From: Mesocentrotus franciscanus
Lineage: Eukaryota > Echinodermata > Echinoidea > Camarodonta > Strongylocentrotidae
Assembly: GCA_037976565.1 (NCBI GenBank)
Contig: CP137674.1
Coordinates: forward strand, 10,181,587 to 10,245,586
Direction: 5' to 3'
Length of the DNA stretch: 64,000 nt
Shown in pieces: positions 14,096 to 29,386 of the stretch; positions within the stretch are counted from its first letter, which is position 1, and each line of letters opens with the position of its first letter. Below the pieces are notes generated by a model. The model did no database searches and had not been told where the DNA came from. It worked only from the letters and a program-made list of their open reading frames with translations. A program made the translations under genes and the position numbers.

Positions 14096-17000
14096 TCACC
14101 ACCACCCTTTCCACCACCGCCATCACTATCACTATCACCACTAGTTTTATAAATCACGCGATATGTAGTTGACCTAAAACTTGTACGATGGCCATCTGTT
14201 AGCTTACCAGTTTCTAGTGATACGTTATTTGCCATATTTGTGATTTTCTTTGAACAGGCACTTTAACAAAACATGCCTGTTATTAGTAGGATTATGCCGT
14301 GTCTCGTCGGTCAATATTTTTTGCTATACTGCCCAGCAGTCAGCGGCGAATTTCATGCCTGCACTTTTGACCAATCAGGCCGAGGCCTAGAATGTTCATA
14401 TGCTGTATATAAGGTCAATAGTACTTCGTGCGGTATGTGATACAAGATATGCCATTACACATGAGGCGTCATTTCGAATGCGTAATTACCTGCGCTAAGC
14501 AAGCCTGTGTAAAAAAACTCGTGGATTCGCAAGAAATTAAAAGCAGTCTTTGCACTATTCATTTTCCAATCACTTTTTCTACAATATCACAATCACACGA
14601 TGCGTCAACTATCGCGGACTCGTGGATTCGCAAAAATTAAAAGCGGTCTTTGCATTAGTCATGTTGCAATCACTTTCTCTACAATATCACAATCACACGG
14701 TGCGTCACGGTGCGTCAACTATCGCACATGTCCAGTCATCTGACGAATTCCTATACGTCAGGCAAATGACGCCTCATGTGCAATATCATGATTGACTCAC
14801 CCGTCTTCCCCCTCCTCAAATAGATGGCCCTGAATTGCTTCAGAAAAATGGCGGTCAATCTTGTTCACTTTCTGATCGATGTTTCCAAGAACAAATCCAT
14901 TCATTCCGTTCTGCGATGGAAAATTAACGTGTAATCGTGATTATAATGACAACATACCTACAATATACATCGTGTTTGACATGTAAATGTAATTTTGTTG
15001 TGAAATATTCACAAACTTTGAAATAATAACTTATTGGTCAATCTTCATATGTGAAACATGATGCTTCCCTCTAATGCCTACTTCTTATATTTCTCATACC
15101 AAAATGAATGAATCAATCAATCAGTCTACGGTCCTATCAGCTTTCACAGGTATAATTATCTTGCCAAGATATTCATTATATTAAAATTATGTCAAACATT
15201 TCTTATGCTTTGAATGTATATATCATGCTACACGAATGAGAAAAAACCAAATGAAATCAAACCAAAACGAATCTCCCCCTCCCCTAATCCTATCCCTAAC
15301 TCCAAATAGTCTTACATTTGCTGCATCATGCATAGCAGATGCGTTAAAGAAGGCTTGATGGAGTGGAACGGCGGCCCGGGGGAAGTGCTTATTATCACGG
15401 ATCTCAAGCTCGACCGGAATCTAAAGTGCAAGGATACAAAAGAGTAATTAAATTCAATTATTCCCACTTCGTCATTTGCTGACGTCATTTTTGACGCAGC
15501 ACTGCGTCAGTGATTGACCCGGTATCTGACGGTGGTCGTTATCACGGATTTCAAGCTCCACCGGAATCTAATGCACACGGACACAAAAAAGATGAGTGAA
15601 AATCTATCATGCCCGTTGATTTATTTGCTGACGTAAAAAATGAGACAGCAACTATTGCGGCCTCTGACAGTGATCGTTGTCGCGGATCTCGAGCTCCATC
15701 GGAATTTAAAGTACAAAAACACAATAACAACAACAAAATGTTAGCCCCGTCGCACTCTATGCGTCAATAGGGACTTTTAGATTTTACACGACGAGAACGT
15801 GGACTGCCACGGTGACATCCTTTTAAGGTAATGTGACGTTCTTTTAAGGCACTGCCGGGCACGGGCCAGTGCCTTGAAAGAATGGCACACGTTGCAGTCC
15901 ACTACGTCGACGTGCAAATCTAAAAGTCCCTAATTACTGGCTTAAGAATGCGTCAGCGTCTGTCGCGGACTCTGACGTATCATGTGAGAATGATATCACA
16001 GACGTAGTGAGAAGAAAATTAACAGTGTTTGTTGAAGTACTGGCGCATGCTCTGAATTGCTGTATTATGTCAAATTTGGATGACATGTTTTACACACCAA
16101 CTCTGTAGAATAACAGAGAGCACGTATTTTTACAAGAATAAAAATGTGATTCTTATTCCGTTTCATTACCTGGCTATGTCCCAGACGGTAGGCTGCTGCA
16201 GCGAACACGTTGGACATGGTAGCACTTAGAGTGTCATCGTAGTCTGGGACGTCCTTGCGACCAGGTCTAATAACCAGCTTGTGATGGTGAGTCGCTGGTG
16301 GACCCAAAAGGGCTGGCAGGTACTCGTTGTATACAATATGCTGCCAAATACCAATAACGATCCTGCAATACATTTCAATTAAAAATGGCATTTATTACAA
16401 ACAATCATGCATGGCAACATTAGGTGTATTTTGCACAATTTACATTCAAGGAAAATAACAAGCAATATAAGTTATACTTTCAAAAGCATAATATACATGA
16501 ACGATAATTAAACATACCACCGAAGAGTATTTAAGTACCGTACGTAGAAACGAAGAAAAAAAAACTTAAAACATTCCATTAATTACAGACATAAAAAGCA
16601 AAGAAACCAATATACTTTTTAGCATGTAAAATATTATCATATATATACCTTAACACTAACAGGTACAGCCAAAATGCCAAAAATAGTGATGGGGGTTATT
16701 AAAAGAAATTTTCTTGTACGTAAAGGGTCTGCACCTTATTGAAAGTGGAAGTGTTGGGAGATGGGAAGAGGGTGTTACGTAATACGTCCCCTATGACGTA
16801 AAGATCATCGACGTGAAGAAGAATTGTCCATTGTTTTCATGCTCGTTCCACATAATGCGTCATTCCGAGTGCGTTAATACCTCCGCTAATCTGTAATACA
16901 CAAGTTATTCACCCAATGACTACTGAATCCTGTTATTCTCATAGGCTGAATCGAGTAGGCCTACTCGTCAGCTCCAACATGCGATAGGTTAAAAAACACT

Positions 17001-20000
17001 GTTGCATTGGTTCCGTTTTTAAATTGATAGTCTTTTGTTCTAAGGCGTGGACAACACAAGCCTTTTATTTTGGGATATACGCCTGCTTGTTTGTGTTAAA
17101 ACTACTAATATGATTGTTAAATTGCTTATGTCGTTGTGTATGAACACATTTATTCTTGAGTATTTTGTTGATAAGAAAATGGAAGAAAAATAAATGTTAC
17201 TTTGAATTAAATTGAATTATTTCGTTTTGCAGTTATTTTTTATTTGAACGATGCCTTTCTGATATGGTGCGTCAAAAATATCGCATCAGTCATTGACGCA
17301 GTCATGCGTCAGACAAATGACGCGTTGTGTACAATGTGCATTACTCAGATAGGATTCTAGGACAATTACACCCTGGGCAATCACCCCTCGGAAAATTACC
17401 CCCGGAAAACTACCCCCAAGGAAAATTACCCCAAGGAAAATTACCCCCCGGAAAATTACCCCCGGAGAATTAACCCCCGAGGACAATTACCCCCGTGGAC
17501 AATTACCCCCGAGATAATTACCCCCCGAAAAAATTGCTTTTATTAAAGCAACTTATTATCAGGCTGGACTTCCACTTTAATTTTGGACATGTGCTAATTC
17601 CGCTATAGCTTTGGAATCGATTCAACTCCGAAATAAAGTGCTAAATCGATTCCAAAATTAGGTGCATGATCCCTAATAAGACTTTTTAAAAGGGTGGATT
17701 TCCACCTTAAGAGACTATCGAATTACTATTCGCCGGGCTGGTGTAAATACAACAAAACGGACAACGTACAATTCATAAATCAAGCAAATCATCCAATTCA
17801 ATTAAGCTAAAATTAAAACTATTCAAATTATATTCCATTAACATGAATCCGGCGTAAAAATGTAAATCTGAAAGACAAGCGCCGTAAAAGACTTACTTTC
17901 TTGTTTCGTTGAACAGTCGCTCCTCGTCCCAGTGGCCGTTTATGAGCTGAAGCTCGCTCACGATGTTGTTATGCAGGCGGACGAAGATGGTGTGGATAGC
18001 GGTGAGTGTGGGCTGTTCCGCGGCCCTCTCATCACCAGCGAGCCCGCATTTGAATTGTTCGCTCTGCGTGCCGCGGCATTCGTGGTGGTCCTCGTCCAGT
18101 GGCAGAAACGGGAGTAGGTCTGCATTTGCTAGCTGATAGGTTGCCAAGCGCGAGGTACTGGTGGCTAAAAGATGAGCAAAACATATTGATGATTTAATCA
18201 TGATAAATACCAATTATTATTTCAATAATAAGGAGAATGTTGCGTTCTGGGAAAGGTGTAAAATTATTTGTGAGCTTTTTCATTATTTTCATGTTACTTG
18301 GGAAGAACATCAAACACTGTCCCCTGAAAAAAGGACCACTGTAAAATACCTTCATATTCGAAATAATTATGACAAGAAATAGTCGGAATGTTTGGACCTA
18401 ACTTTCATACTACCAGGGGCATAGGCGCCGAAAAAAGCAGCAGTAGAAATGGTTTGTATTTTTTAACCAAAAAGAAAAGAAAAAATAATAAAACCTGAAT
18501 TGAATCACACAAAAATGATAGTCCATTCAATGAAAAGGAAAGTAAACAGGAATTAAATTACCTAAACATTCCGCATGCCCCTATATTTATCAATGGATGA
18601 TTTATTAATAGCGATACGCGCATATCGTGAAAATATTGTGAGAGGATGGGAAAGCGTGTGTGTTTTTTATTATAGGGGTGAGAAGACACGAGCCCCTGAA
18701 CACTGGCGTACTGATTGGGGGCTCAAACGTGGTTTATTTCTAATTCGATACCAGTGATTTACAAATGTTGCTGAAATGACATGATTTTCTGGGATTTGTT
18801 TTCTCAATTTTGTTTGTAAATTATACTTTTTTATGCCTTTGATTGGAAAATGAAAAATTCCAAATTTAAAAGTCAGGCAAAAAATACGCTTATTTAGAAA
18901 CCTTCATGTCAGGGCCTGCAAAACGGCGGGGCTCGGGGGCTCGTGCCCCTCACTTTTTTGAAAAGTATGTTAAAGAGAAAAAGAAAGAAAGAATGAATGA
19001 CCTGCCAGTGTCACAAATGAGGTTTCAAAATATGCTCATCTGATCGTAATTATAAATGCCTAAAACCCCAGAGCCAACCACGGGCCCTAAGGCGGGCCCC
19101 TGGGTGCTCATCTGACCGCAATTAAATACCTAAAACCCCTGAGCTTCCGGGGGCTTTGCCCCCTCGACCCCACCAAGGGTCCTAAGGCGGGCCCCTGGAT
19201 GCTCATCTGACCATAACTAAATGCCTAAAACCCCTGAGGTTCCCCACGCCAATTAGTGACCTGCCAGTGTCACAAATAAGGTATCTAAATATGTTTATCT
19301 GACCGTAATTTAATGCCTAAAACCCCTGAGCTTCCGGGGGTTCCGCCTCTTGACCCACGCTGGGGCAAATCCCCCGGACCTCACGCCAATTTACGCTCCA
19401 CTCGCTACGCTCTACCCGGTCGTTATGAGGGACTTTTAGAATTGCACGTCGACATAGTGGACTGCCGCGTGTGAAATTGTGTTAAGGCACTGGGCCGTGC
19501 CCGGCAGTGCCTTAAAAGGACGTCACATTACCTTAAACGGATGTCACACGTGGCGGTCCACATTCTCGTCGTGTAAATCTAAAAGTCCCTAATACTCCAC
19601 TTTGAAAAACTTAGAGGTTTACTAACTTCAAAGATTTAGTATATGCGACAAAGAACACATTTTGATAACTACCAAAGATATTGACAGAAGACTTTAATAA
19701 CAAAACAAAAAAAGAATCCCAAGTAAACCTTGTCAATTTTGAATGACTCAATGGCAAGACTTACCTAAAAAAAAAGGATAATAATAAAGATAATAATTAT
19801 TATAATAATAATAATTATAATCAGAATAATAATTATTATAATACATGTAATAATAATAATAATAATAATAATAAATTGAAAGCAAATGGTCAAGGTGCAC
19901 AAGGTACACAAAGAAAACGAAAAAGAGATCACACATTAAAAAGATGCGAGAGAGGCCAAGATTGTGTCAGAATAACAAAGAGAATATAATTCTTTGTTAC

Positions 20001-23000
20001 ACATAACTGTAATGAACCTTTTCTTAAGTTTGAGTTGACATGGTCACCTTTCCTATTCAAATGCACAAAATCAACGTGAATAAAGTCACCAATTGGTTTC
20101 AGACTAAAATGAAATTGCGTAGAATGTGCGTATGATATAAGAGAATTTGACCCACATTCACTGCTTCAGTCCAATCTTGATACGAAAGGATTTTGACAAT
20201 ACTATTTTTAAAGGCTGCTGCTCAGTCATCCGTGACAACAGAGTTATGAATAAGGTATTATCAGTGGCGTAATAAGCAAAAACTTTTTTGGGGGGGCAGA
20301 ACAAAATCCGCATCACCAACGGCCGGCATGAGCAATTGTTTTGTTTTTATCAGGCATGATTTCAATGTTTGTTTCTCTCTTTACATGGTCCAAGATACTG
20401 CTTAAGCATCATACATTGCAGTTGGGTGTGATGGTCTGAATATATTTATTTGCGAGCGAGCGAAATGAGCGAGCAAAAAAAAAAAAAGATTTGTGAGGTC
20501 GCAGAGCGAAAAACTACATCTCATAAAGAGGGGAAGCAAAATTCTGATGGGTTTTTAAGCACAATCTAATCATGAAAGACTGAAAATATATTTAATAAGA
20601 AACATTAAATGCGAGCGGGCGTATCGAGCGAGCTTTGGGCGAAATTAATTTAAAAAAATGCTCTTAGTCGCTTTAAATTATGAGCACATTTTTATGGTGA
20701 AAGGAAAAAGGGGCACTTACCAAAGGGAAAATGACACTTATTGGAAAAGAAAAGGAGCAAGTGTCAAAGTAAAAAGGGGAATTATCAGAAGTGAAAATGG
20801 GGTACTTCTCGCACCTGATAAGGGGCACTCACCAGAGATGAAAAAAGGCACTTATGAGAACGGAAAAGGGGCACTTAATACAAAGGAGAATTAGGGGCAA
20901 TTATCAGAAGGAAAAGGGCACTTATTAGAAAGAAAGGGGGCACGTGTCCAAATAAAAGGAGGCACTTATCAGAGGTGAGAAGGGGCACTCATCAAAGATA
21001 AAAAGGGGCACTTATCTAAAGAGGAAGGGGCACATACAACAAAAGAAAAGGGCACTTGTTAAAGTAAAATGGGCACCTCTCAGATTTGAACAGGGCAATT
21101 CTCAAAGGTAAAGGGGCACTTATTAGAATTGGTAGGAGGCACTTATGAGAATGTGGAACGGGCACCTATTTGAAATATAAAAAGAGGCGCTTATCTGAAG
21201 TAAAGGGGGGCACCTTTCCTATGTAAATAGGGCCACTTTAGGTATTTTTGCCTGACTATACATTTGGGAATTTGTCATTTTCCAACAAACGTTTGAAAAA
21301 AGTATAATTTACCAAAAAGTGAGGAAAAAACCCCGGAAAATCATGTCATTTCATCAACATTTGTAAATTACTGGTATCGAAATAGAAAAATGACCACGTT
21401 TGAATGATATTATGGGTGGGGGCGCAACTGCCCCCAGCCCCATCAGTACGCCAGTGGGTATCATAGACAGAATATTAGTTACTCTTAAAAATGAAATATA
21501 ATTCAAGGCCACTCAGGTTACAGCTTTTAAACGGAAATCTACTAAAGTTGGGCACACATTTTTGATACGCACAGGATAATAGCCCATATATACGTGGTTG
21601 TATAAAGATCCAATATTCAATACGGGCTTCTCTGAAATGAAAGGAGTCGGTATCAAGTCACACCAACTCCAAACCGACACAACGATTCTTTGCCATTCGG
21701 GGCGATGTAATAATTTGTTCGGTCTGTCGTCGGTCTGATGTCGGTCTCGTTAGTGTGACCTGGGTTTGCGACCTATACGTACCGTCAAGAAGCTTCTCAA
21801 GCCGTTCATCAGAAGACCCATAAACCCCGGATGCGTCGAGATACGAGGTAATATCGTTAAGATGTTCACGCGGCGGGCTAATGATGGAGTCCGTCTCGCC
21901 GGTGCAGACATGCGCCGGTACCCCAATGGTACGGGGTAAGTCCATGCAAACCATTTTGCTTTGGTACAGTAAGTCTTTCTCGGAAACTGGAATGGGGCAG
22001 CAAGAGAATGTTGAAGATGTAGGGCATTCCGTGCATTCCCCTGCCAAAGAAACAACAATTAATTAATTATTTTGTTTAATAATCATCCTCACATTTATCG
22101 GTTCCTTCACGATTCAGATAGTGCTCTAGCTGTAAGACAGGGAATGGCTGTACGTGACACATGCCCCTGTGACAATTGCTCAGCGTTAATTTCCCAAAGT
22201 AAACGAATTTCTTACTCTAACACGACTTAACCCTTACTCTAACCTCTAAAGTTCATATCAAAGATATTGGAAAAGGCTGTGGCAGTGCGTCTTACCGACC
22301 ACTTCTCAGATAATAAATTATTTGAACCTTTCCAATCTGCATATATATAGGAAGGGCCATAGGGTAGAAACTGCTCTTGTCCGAGTATCATACGATATTC
22401 TTCGTGCTGTTGATGACAAGAAGGCTGTTTTTTTCTGGTATTACTCGATCTTTCATCAGCCTTTGACACTGTTGACCATGAATTGTTACTGAAATGTTTC
22501 AAGCGTTTTGGCATAGGAGGGGTTGTGCTCGTCTGGATTGCATCATATCTTGATAAGAGATCACAAGTTGTTAAAATCGGTGAAACTTTGTCATCTCCCG
22601 TTAAGATTCCTTTTGGTGTGCCGCAAGGGTCAGTCGTCGGGCCATTGTTTTTTAGCATTTATTCTAGTCCTCTTGCAAAAATTGCTCATAAACATGGCGT
22701 AAGCATTCATCTGTATACAGATGATACACAATAATATTGTACGTTTCTTTTGACCCATCCGACCCTGCAAGTGAAATCTCTGCCAGGCATCGTCAACAGG
22801 CTACTATAAAAGATATGCAGTCATGGATGCTCATAAATAGGTTGAAATTAAATAAGATTAATACAGAGTTGATAATAGTTACTTCTAAGTCACAACATCA
22901 TTTGATCAAGGACCGTAATATACAGAATGGTAACTCTCAGATTCGGGCTGTTCAATCAATTCGAAATCTCGGTGTTATATTTGACGAGAACATGTGCATG

Positions 23001-26000
23001 GATGTCCACGTAAAGAAGATCTGTCAATCAGTGTATTATAACATCCATAATGCTAACAGGGTTCGAAAAGTCCTTGACCATAAATCTGCTGCTATGCTTT
23101 TACATGCATTTGTTTTTATCTCGATTAGATATTGGCAATGCTCTTCTTATCAATATTACTTCACGCAATCTTGACAAACTTCAACATGCTCAGGATGCAA
23201 CTGCCAGGGTTTTATCAGGGACATCTAAATATGAACACATTTCTCCTGTTCTCAAAAAGCTGCACTGGTTGCCGATCCGCAAGCGCATAGAATTCAAAAT
23301 CTTTCTCCTCACATGGAAGGCTGTAAATGGATTGGCACCAAACTATTTACAAGACCTTGTTATGCTTTATACACCAGCTCGTAGTCTAGACCCCTGTTAC
23401 ACATGCGTCGGCTTTTAAAGCTGGCTTCGGAGGCGGCCTCACGCCTGCAATTTGAAGCCGCCTCAAGATCATCAAACCCCTGTTACACATATCTCGGGCC
23501 CGCAATTTTGCGTCTACACATAGGCCGGCCTCACGTCGCCTTTTCATGAGCTGACGCTGGGGCGCACTCCAGGAAGACAGAAAGAGAAATTGATAGAATG
23601 ATAAAAACAAAGAATAACATAAGGAAAGACAGAAAGAGAAAGGGATAGAATTATAAAAACAAAGAATAACATAAGAGAAGGTGATAGAAGGAAGAAACAA
23701 AGATTAACATAAGGAAAGACAGAAAAAAAGTGATAGAATGATAAAAACAAAGAATAACATAAGGAAAGACAGAAAGAGAAAGGGATAGAATTGTAAAAAC
23801 AAAGAATAACATAAGAGAAGGTGATAGAAGGAAGAAACAAAGATTAACATAAGGAAAGACAGAAAGAGAAAGTGATAGAATGATAAAAACAAAGAATAAC
23901 ATAAAAGAAGGTGATAGAAGGAAGAAACAAAGCTTAACATAAGGAAAGACAGAAAGAGAAAGTGATAGAATGATAAAAACAAAGAATAACATAAGGAAAG
24001 ACAGAAAGAGAAAGTGATAGAATGATAAAAACAAAGAATAACATAAGAGAAGGTGATAGAAGGAAGAAACAAAGAATAACATAAGGAAAGACAGAAAGAG
24101 AAAGTGATAGAATGATAAAAACAAAGAATATCATAAGAGAAGGTGGCAAAGCGCGCCCGATGTATTATGTTGATATATGATGACAGGTCACGTCACTTCC
24201 GCTTATAAGCCGGCCCCGAGTCCACTTTGGTGTTACACCTACTGATTGCGGGACTGAGTCCGGACTCGGGCCGGCCTCAAACCACATCCAGAGGTGGACT
24301 GAGTCCACCTGGCGTCATTCCGGCCTCAGTCCGGCTTTTCAAAAAAAGTTGATGTTACACATACGTCGAGCCGCCTCCGGGGCCGGCCTCAGTCCACTTT
24401 CAGACGTATATGTAACAGGGGTCATAGATCATCACACCAGCATCTTCTTAAGATCCTCAAGACGCGAGTAGCCTGTGGTGAAAGGGCCTTTTCAGCTGCA
24501 GCACCTTCTCTTTGGAATAATTTACCATTGAATTCGAGAATCATAACTTCCTTTGAGATATTTAAATCCAAGCTGAAATCTCTTCTTTTTTAACAAAACC
24601 TGTACTTGGCACTATGACACTCATCCAAACTCTCTTATTCTTTCTTTTTTTCTTGTGCGCCTTGGAATAGAATTGCCTAGATAGACGGCGCTATATAAAT
24701 GCCTATTATTATTATTATTATTAACCTTAAAGCTAATCTGATATCCAAATGCAAACCTAAACTAGTCCAGCCTGTGGACGTTTCCGTGTCGCGCACCCAA
24801 TCAGCTGATAAAATAACACACTCAACTTTGACAGTAGACCTTGCCATTCCTCTCATTCTGTACCCCGATAACGTTCTTTTCGCCCAGGGGTCCAATACTG
24901 TAAGCCTGTGTGACCCCCAAAACGCGTATAAAAGGATTTTTTTTTATTACGTCAATTTTTAAGAAAAAGGGCATTTTTCAAAATCCCGCTGTACGCGTTT
25001 AGGGGTATTATTCTAGATCCCCACTCCGAATTGAAAGCTGGTGAGAAGTGTACAGGTTCATGTTATTGCTTCTCGATTGAAATAATTTTTTACATTGTGA
25101 ATTTTACATCAGAAGCACAATTTGATTTATTTTACATTGTCAACAACATAAATGGTAATCCCTATCGTACTTCAAAATGCTCAAGGGGTTACAATTTTAC
25201 AATACTTGTTTAGGAGTACACTTTTGTGAAATACCCGTTTCGGGTGTGACTTCGGGCGAAATCTTCATTTAGGGTGTATTTTGGCTTCAAAAGAAATCCT
25301 CGTTTAGGGGGTGTCTGGAAAACCTGTGGTCATATACAGTATTTCTACATGACTGAGACCCCTGGATCTTTTCGCCGGTCGAGTGAAGACACCGCGCCGT
25401 GTGTGGGATCGATGCCTGTGATAGAAGAATACAAATAAAAAACAGACAGAATCTGGACTACCCTAAGCCTATTGTCGTCGAAGCAAACGTCGGATCACCA
25501 TTTAGGTTTTCATTTCGTTGCTACGCCGGTCATTTTGTTATTATTTACTTGTAGGCCTATTCCTAGGTTATGGGGTATTACTAGGATATCTTGGAAGGAG
25601 AATGCGTTGAACCATCTCTGCCGACAACTTGGCTGCAGATTTTCCAACAAGCAAAAAGAAAAATTACTTATGCTGATGACACTGTAATTTGCGCAGAGAA
25701 TGAAGCAGATTTACAACATGTATTGGATATTGTAAAAGTCAAAAGTGAAGGGTTTGGTCTATGCATGAATGTCAAGAAAACTATAAGTCTATGCTTTTTA
25801 GTAGAACAGAGAATAAGCCTAGAATCTGTTCGAAACTCGATGGACATATCATTGAGCAGGTCAGTAATTACATCTACTTAGGACAAAATATCACAGATGC
25901 CAGATGCGAAGCAGAAATAAAAAGAAGAATAGAAATAGCTCGGAATATATTTCTGGCAATGAAATACTTATTCACAGATAGAAAGGTGAAATTTGCGTTT

Positions 26001-28630
26001 GGGTTAAGATTAGTAAACTGTTATGTATGGTCTGTCCTATTGTATAGAGCAGAAACATGGACAATAAGCAAGGCCATGAAAAATAGAATAGGCCTAACAT
26101 CTTTTGAAATGTGGATTTACAGAAGAATGATGAAAATATCCTGGAAACGAATGAAAACAAATAAAGAGATATTGCACATGGCAGGGCGTAAACAAATTGC
26201 ACTGGTAGGATTAGTTAAGGAGAGAAAAGTGAAATACTTTGGTCATGTTAAAAGGCACCAAAGCCTCTTAAAGGATGTGTTGGAGGGAAGAGTTGAAGGA
26301 ACTAGACCGAGAGGGAGACCCAGAATCAACTGGGAAGAGAATGTCAAGAACTGGAGTGGACTAAAACTGTAAGAGGGCACCAGAAAGGCAGAAGATAGAG
26401 CGAAATGGAGAGATGTTGCAATCAACCTCCGAACCGGCAGAAGATACTTAGATAGATAGATAGAAAGAAGTGCCAGAGGCATACCTAAAGCTTCGCTCAG
26501 ACGGCGGTCTTTTTTCTCCTTCTTCTGTACCTTATAACACAGAGCCAAGTGAATATGCGTAGGACCTTTGTTGCCATTCATTTACACGTACAACCGAGGT
26601 GTGTTTTTTTCCCCCAGCGGTTTGCTACGTCTTATCTTAAAGACCCTATCCGATGAAAATTTAACTTCATATCAATGAAGAGCTAAATAAACGTAGAATA
26701 CAAATATAAAGGATTACAATATATTTTCCCTTTCAGTATTGCACAAAAGCAAATGAAACCTCATTTTCCGCACGCCTCCAAATTTAGGGTCAACAGGGAT
26801 CAAAGTTGCCGCAGTTACGGTGACGACATAACATGTAAACTGCAATATCTTTTAGAAATATTTGAAGCTGGTACTATACTACAGACTACATTATAGCATC
26901 ATTAGACACCTTACAATCAAGGGAAAACATATTTTGGTGATTGGTAAGCTCAAACAAAAAATAATGCCTATTTTGCCTTTGGCTTTGGATTAAACAAAAA
27001 AATATACATTAAATAGCACTATCTACTGTAATCTGTCCATTATAATTGTCTAACATAAGCCTCAGAAGATGCATTTAATATTATTCATAAACTTCTTCAA
27101 ATTACTTCATGAAATCAATTGTCCAGACACACACACGTGGTTTGGGCATACTTCGAATCATCGGGTCATCGCGGCGTGGGGTCGGGTGGTCGCGTTACCC
27201 GACCTTTTGTGAAAACATGCCCTTTAATTCACGAAATGTCGGGGGTAATGTTTGTGAAATAAGCCTCTCTCATCTACAAATGGTCTGGTCCAATTTACCT
27301 GACACTTGTGAAGACCCTACGACAAATCTACGAAAGGTCGCATGAGCTTCCGTTTTCATTTCACGAAAGGTAGTGTTACGCGACCATCCGACAGGACGCG
27401 ATGACCCGATGATTCGAAGTAAGCCCGAAGTGTGTATACTCACGGTCGAATTGAGGCGCGTGCGTAACGTCATGATCGATAAACTGGCCCAAAATGGCTA
27501 GGAGCATCGAACCGGTGGGGTCATTACCCTCGAAGGGGGCTAGGGTGCCCACCTTGACCGAGACTTCCCTGGGATTCGGCAGGGTAGCATCAGGGGACCT
27601 GGCATGCACTCTCATCTCTTGAACGCCTAGAATGAAAACCATAACCACGATTCAAGATTATTATTATTATACATTTATTATGATGACAGAATTTTGTGAC
27701 CGCATCTTAGCAGATAAACAGATCAGTTGAAGTTTAATCTAAAAACATATCTGTTTGATTTGGCCCATTATTAATTGATAACTTGATGACTTGTATCCTA
27801 TTCAAATGGTATTATTGTGTCTGATGCTTTTATGCGGTTTCATCTTTTGCAAGTGTGGTCTTGAGCATTCGATTCCAAAAGGATATAGCACCTTATGCAA
27901 TTGTTATTATTATTATATCAATTGTATTATTATAAGTTTTAGTATTATTAAAATCATTATCATTATTATTGTTATTATTATTATTATCATCATCCTCTTC
28001 TCAATGTTGTCAATACTCCGATAAATGATTTTCACCACCATGACGACTAAGATGAATTGTACCAAACTTTTCTCCATCATAGTGTTCATACGAAATGAGG
28101 CACAACCTTCACCCTAATTTCCTTTGATTAAAACACGAGCGCAAAGTCTTTCGAAAAAACAACCGGGTTATCCCGGTTTATCCGAGCTCCTAATACCCGA
28201 TTACAAAGTTTCCGACGATATGCAGTGTTAAAACAGTATAAGAAAAGTAGAATTTAATCGTCATAAGTATCATTGTAGTGTATAAGAATATCAAGTTTCA
28301 ATAAATCACTTATTAGACTGTACTAACCATCCGCATAGACGGGTTTAAGTAGTCTCCTCAACGGCCACTTAGCTTTTCCCCAGTTCGGATTTTTCAGGTT
28401 GTTACAAGCCCCGTCGAGTCGGCGATATTGCTTATTGGACGGCTCTGAGCACACATCTTCTGAGACAAGGTGATAAGCAGTTCTGATGCCGTCACATGTC
28501 TCCGGCGGGAGCCTACATGCAACAGAAATGATAATAATAATGAGACAAAAATAAAAGTTTTAAAGAATAGAGCTTGTGAAAGATACGCCTTGTGGTAAAC
28601 AAGTTATTTATTAATTTCTACTACTACTAT

Positions 28631-28684
<54 letters not shown>

Positions 28685-29310
28685 TACTACTACTACTACT
28701 ACTACCACTAATACACTACTACTACTACACTACTACCACTACAGCACCACTGCTACACCAACACCACTACTGCTACAACTACACACTACTGCTGCAGCAA
28801 CAACACTACTGCACAGCACTACGCCACCACCAGCACCAGCACCAGCAGCACTTACCACCACCACCACCAGCAGCACCACCAGCAGCAACACCTACAACCA
28901 GCAACGGCACCACCACCACCACCACCAGCTACCACCACCACCACCAGCTACCACTACCACCAACATTACCATCAACCACCACCAGCACCACAACCACCAA
29001 CTACCACTACCACCACCACCCCACGCAACCACCACACTGCACCAACACCACCAACAACAACACCAACTAACCACTACCACTGACCAACAACAGCACCACC
29101 AACAACTACACCAACACCACCACCACCACTACAACTACCACCTAACAACCACCACCACCACCACCACTACTACCACTACCACTACAACTACTACTACTAC
29201 TACTACAACTGGGACCACTACTACTACTACTACTACCACCACCACCACCACCACTACTACTACTACTTACTACTTCTACTACTACTACTACTACTACTAC
29301 TACCACACCA

Positions 29311-29349
<39 letters not shown>

Positions 29350-29353
29350 TGGG

Positions 29354-29386
<33 letters not shown>

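Noticed and set aside
23575..24140. CRISPR-like repeat array
   Set aside because: Units are adjacent and mutually similar without unique spacers, and the genome is clearly eukaryotic.
23544..24149. Long hydrophobic minus-strand ORFs resembling membrane proteins
   Set aside because: They translate the minisatellite core of a DNA transposon; the repeat period explains the residue pattern in several frames.
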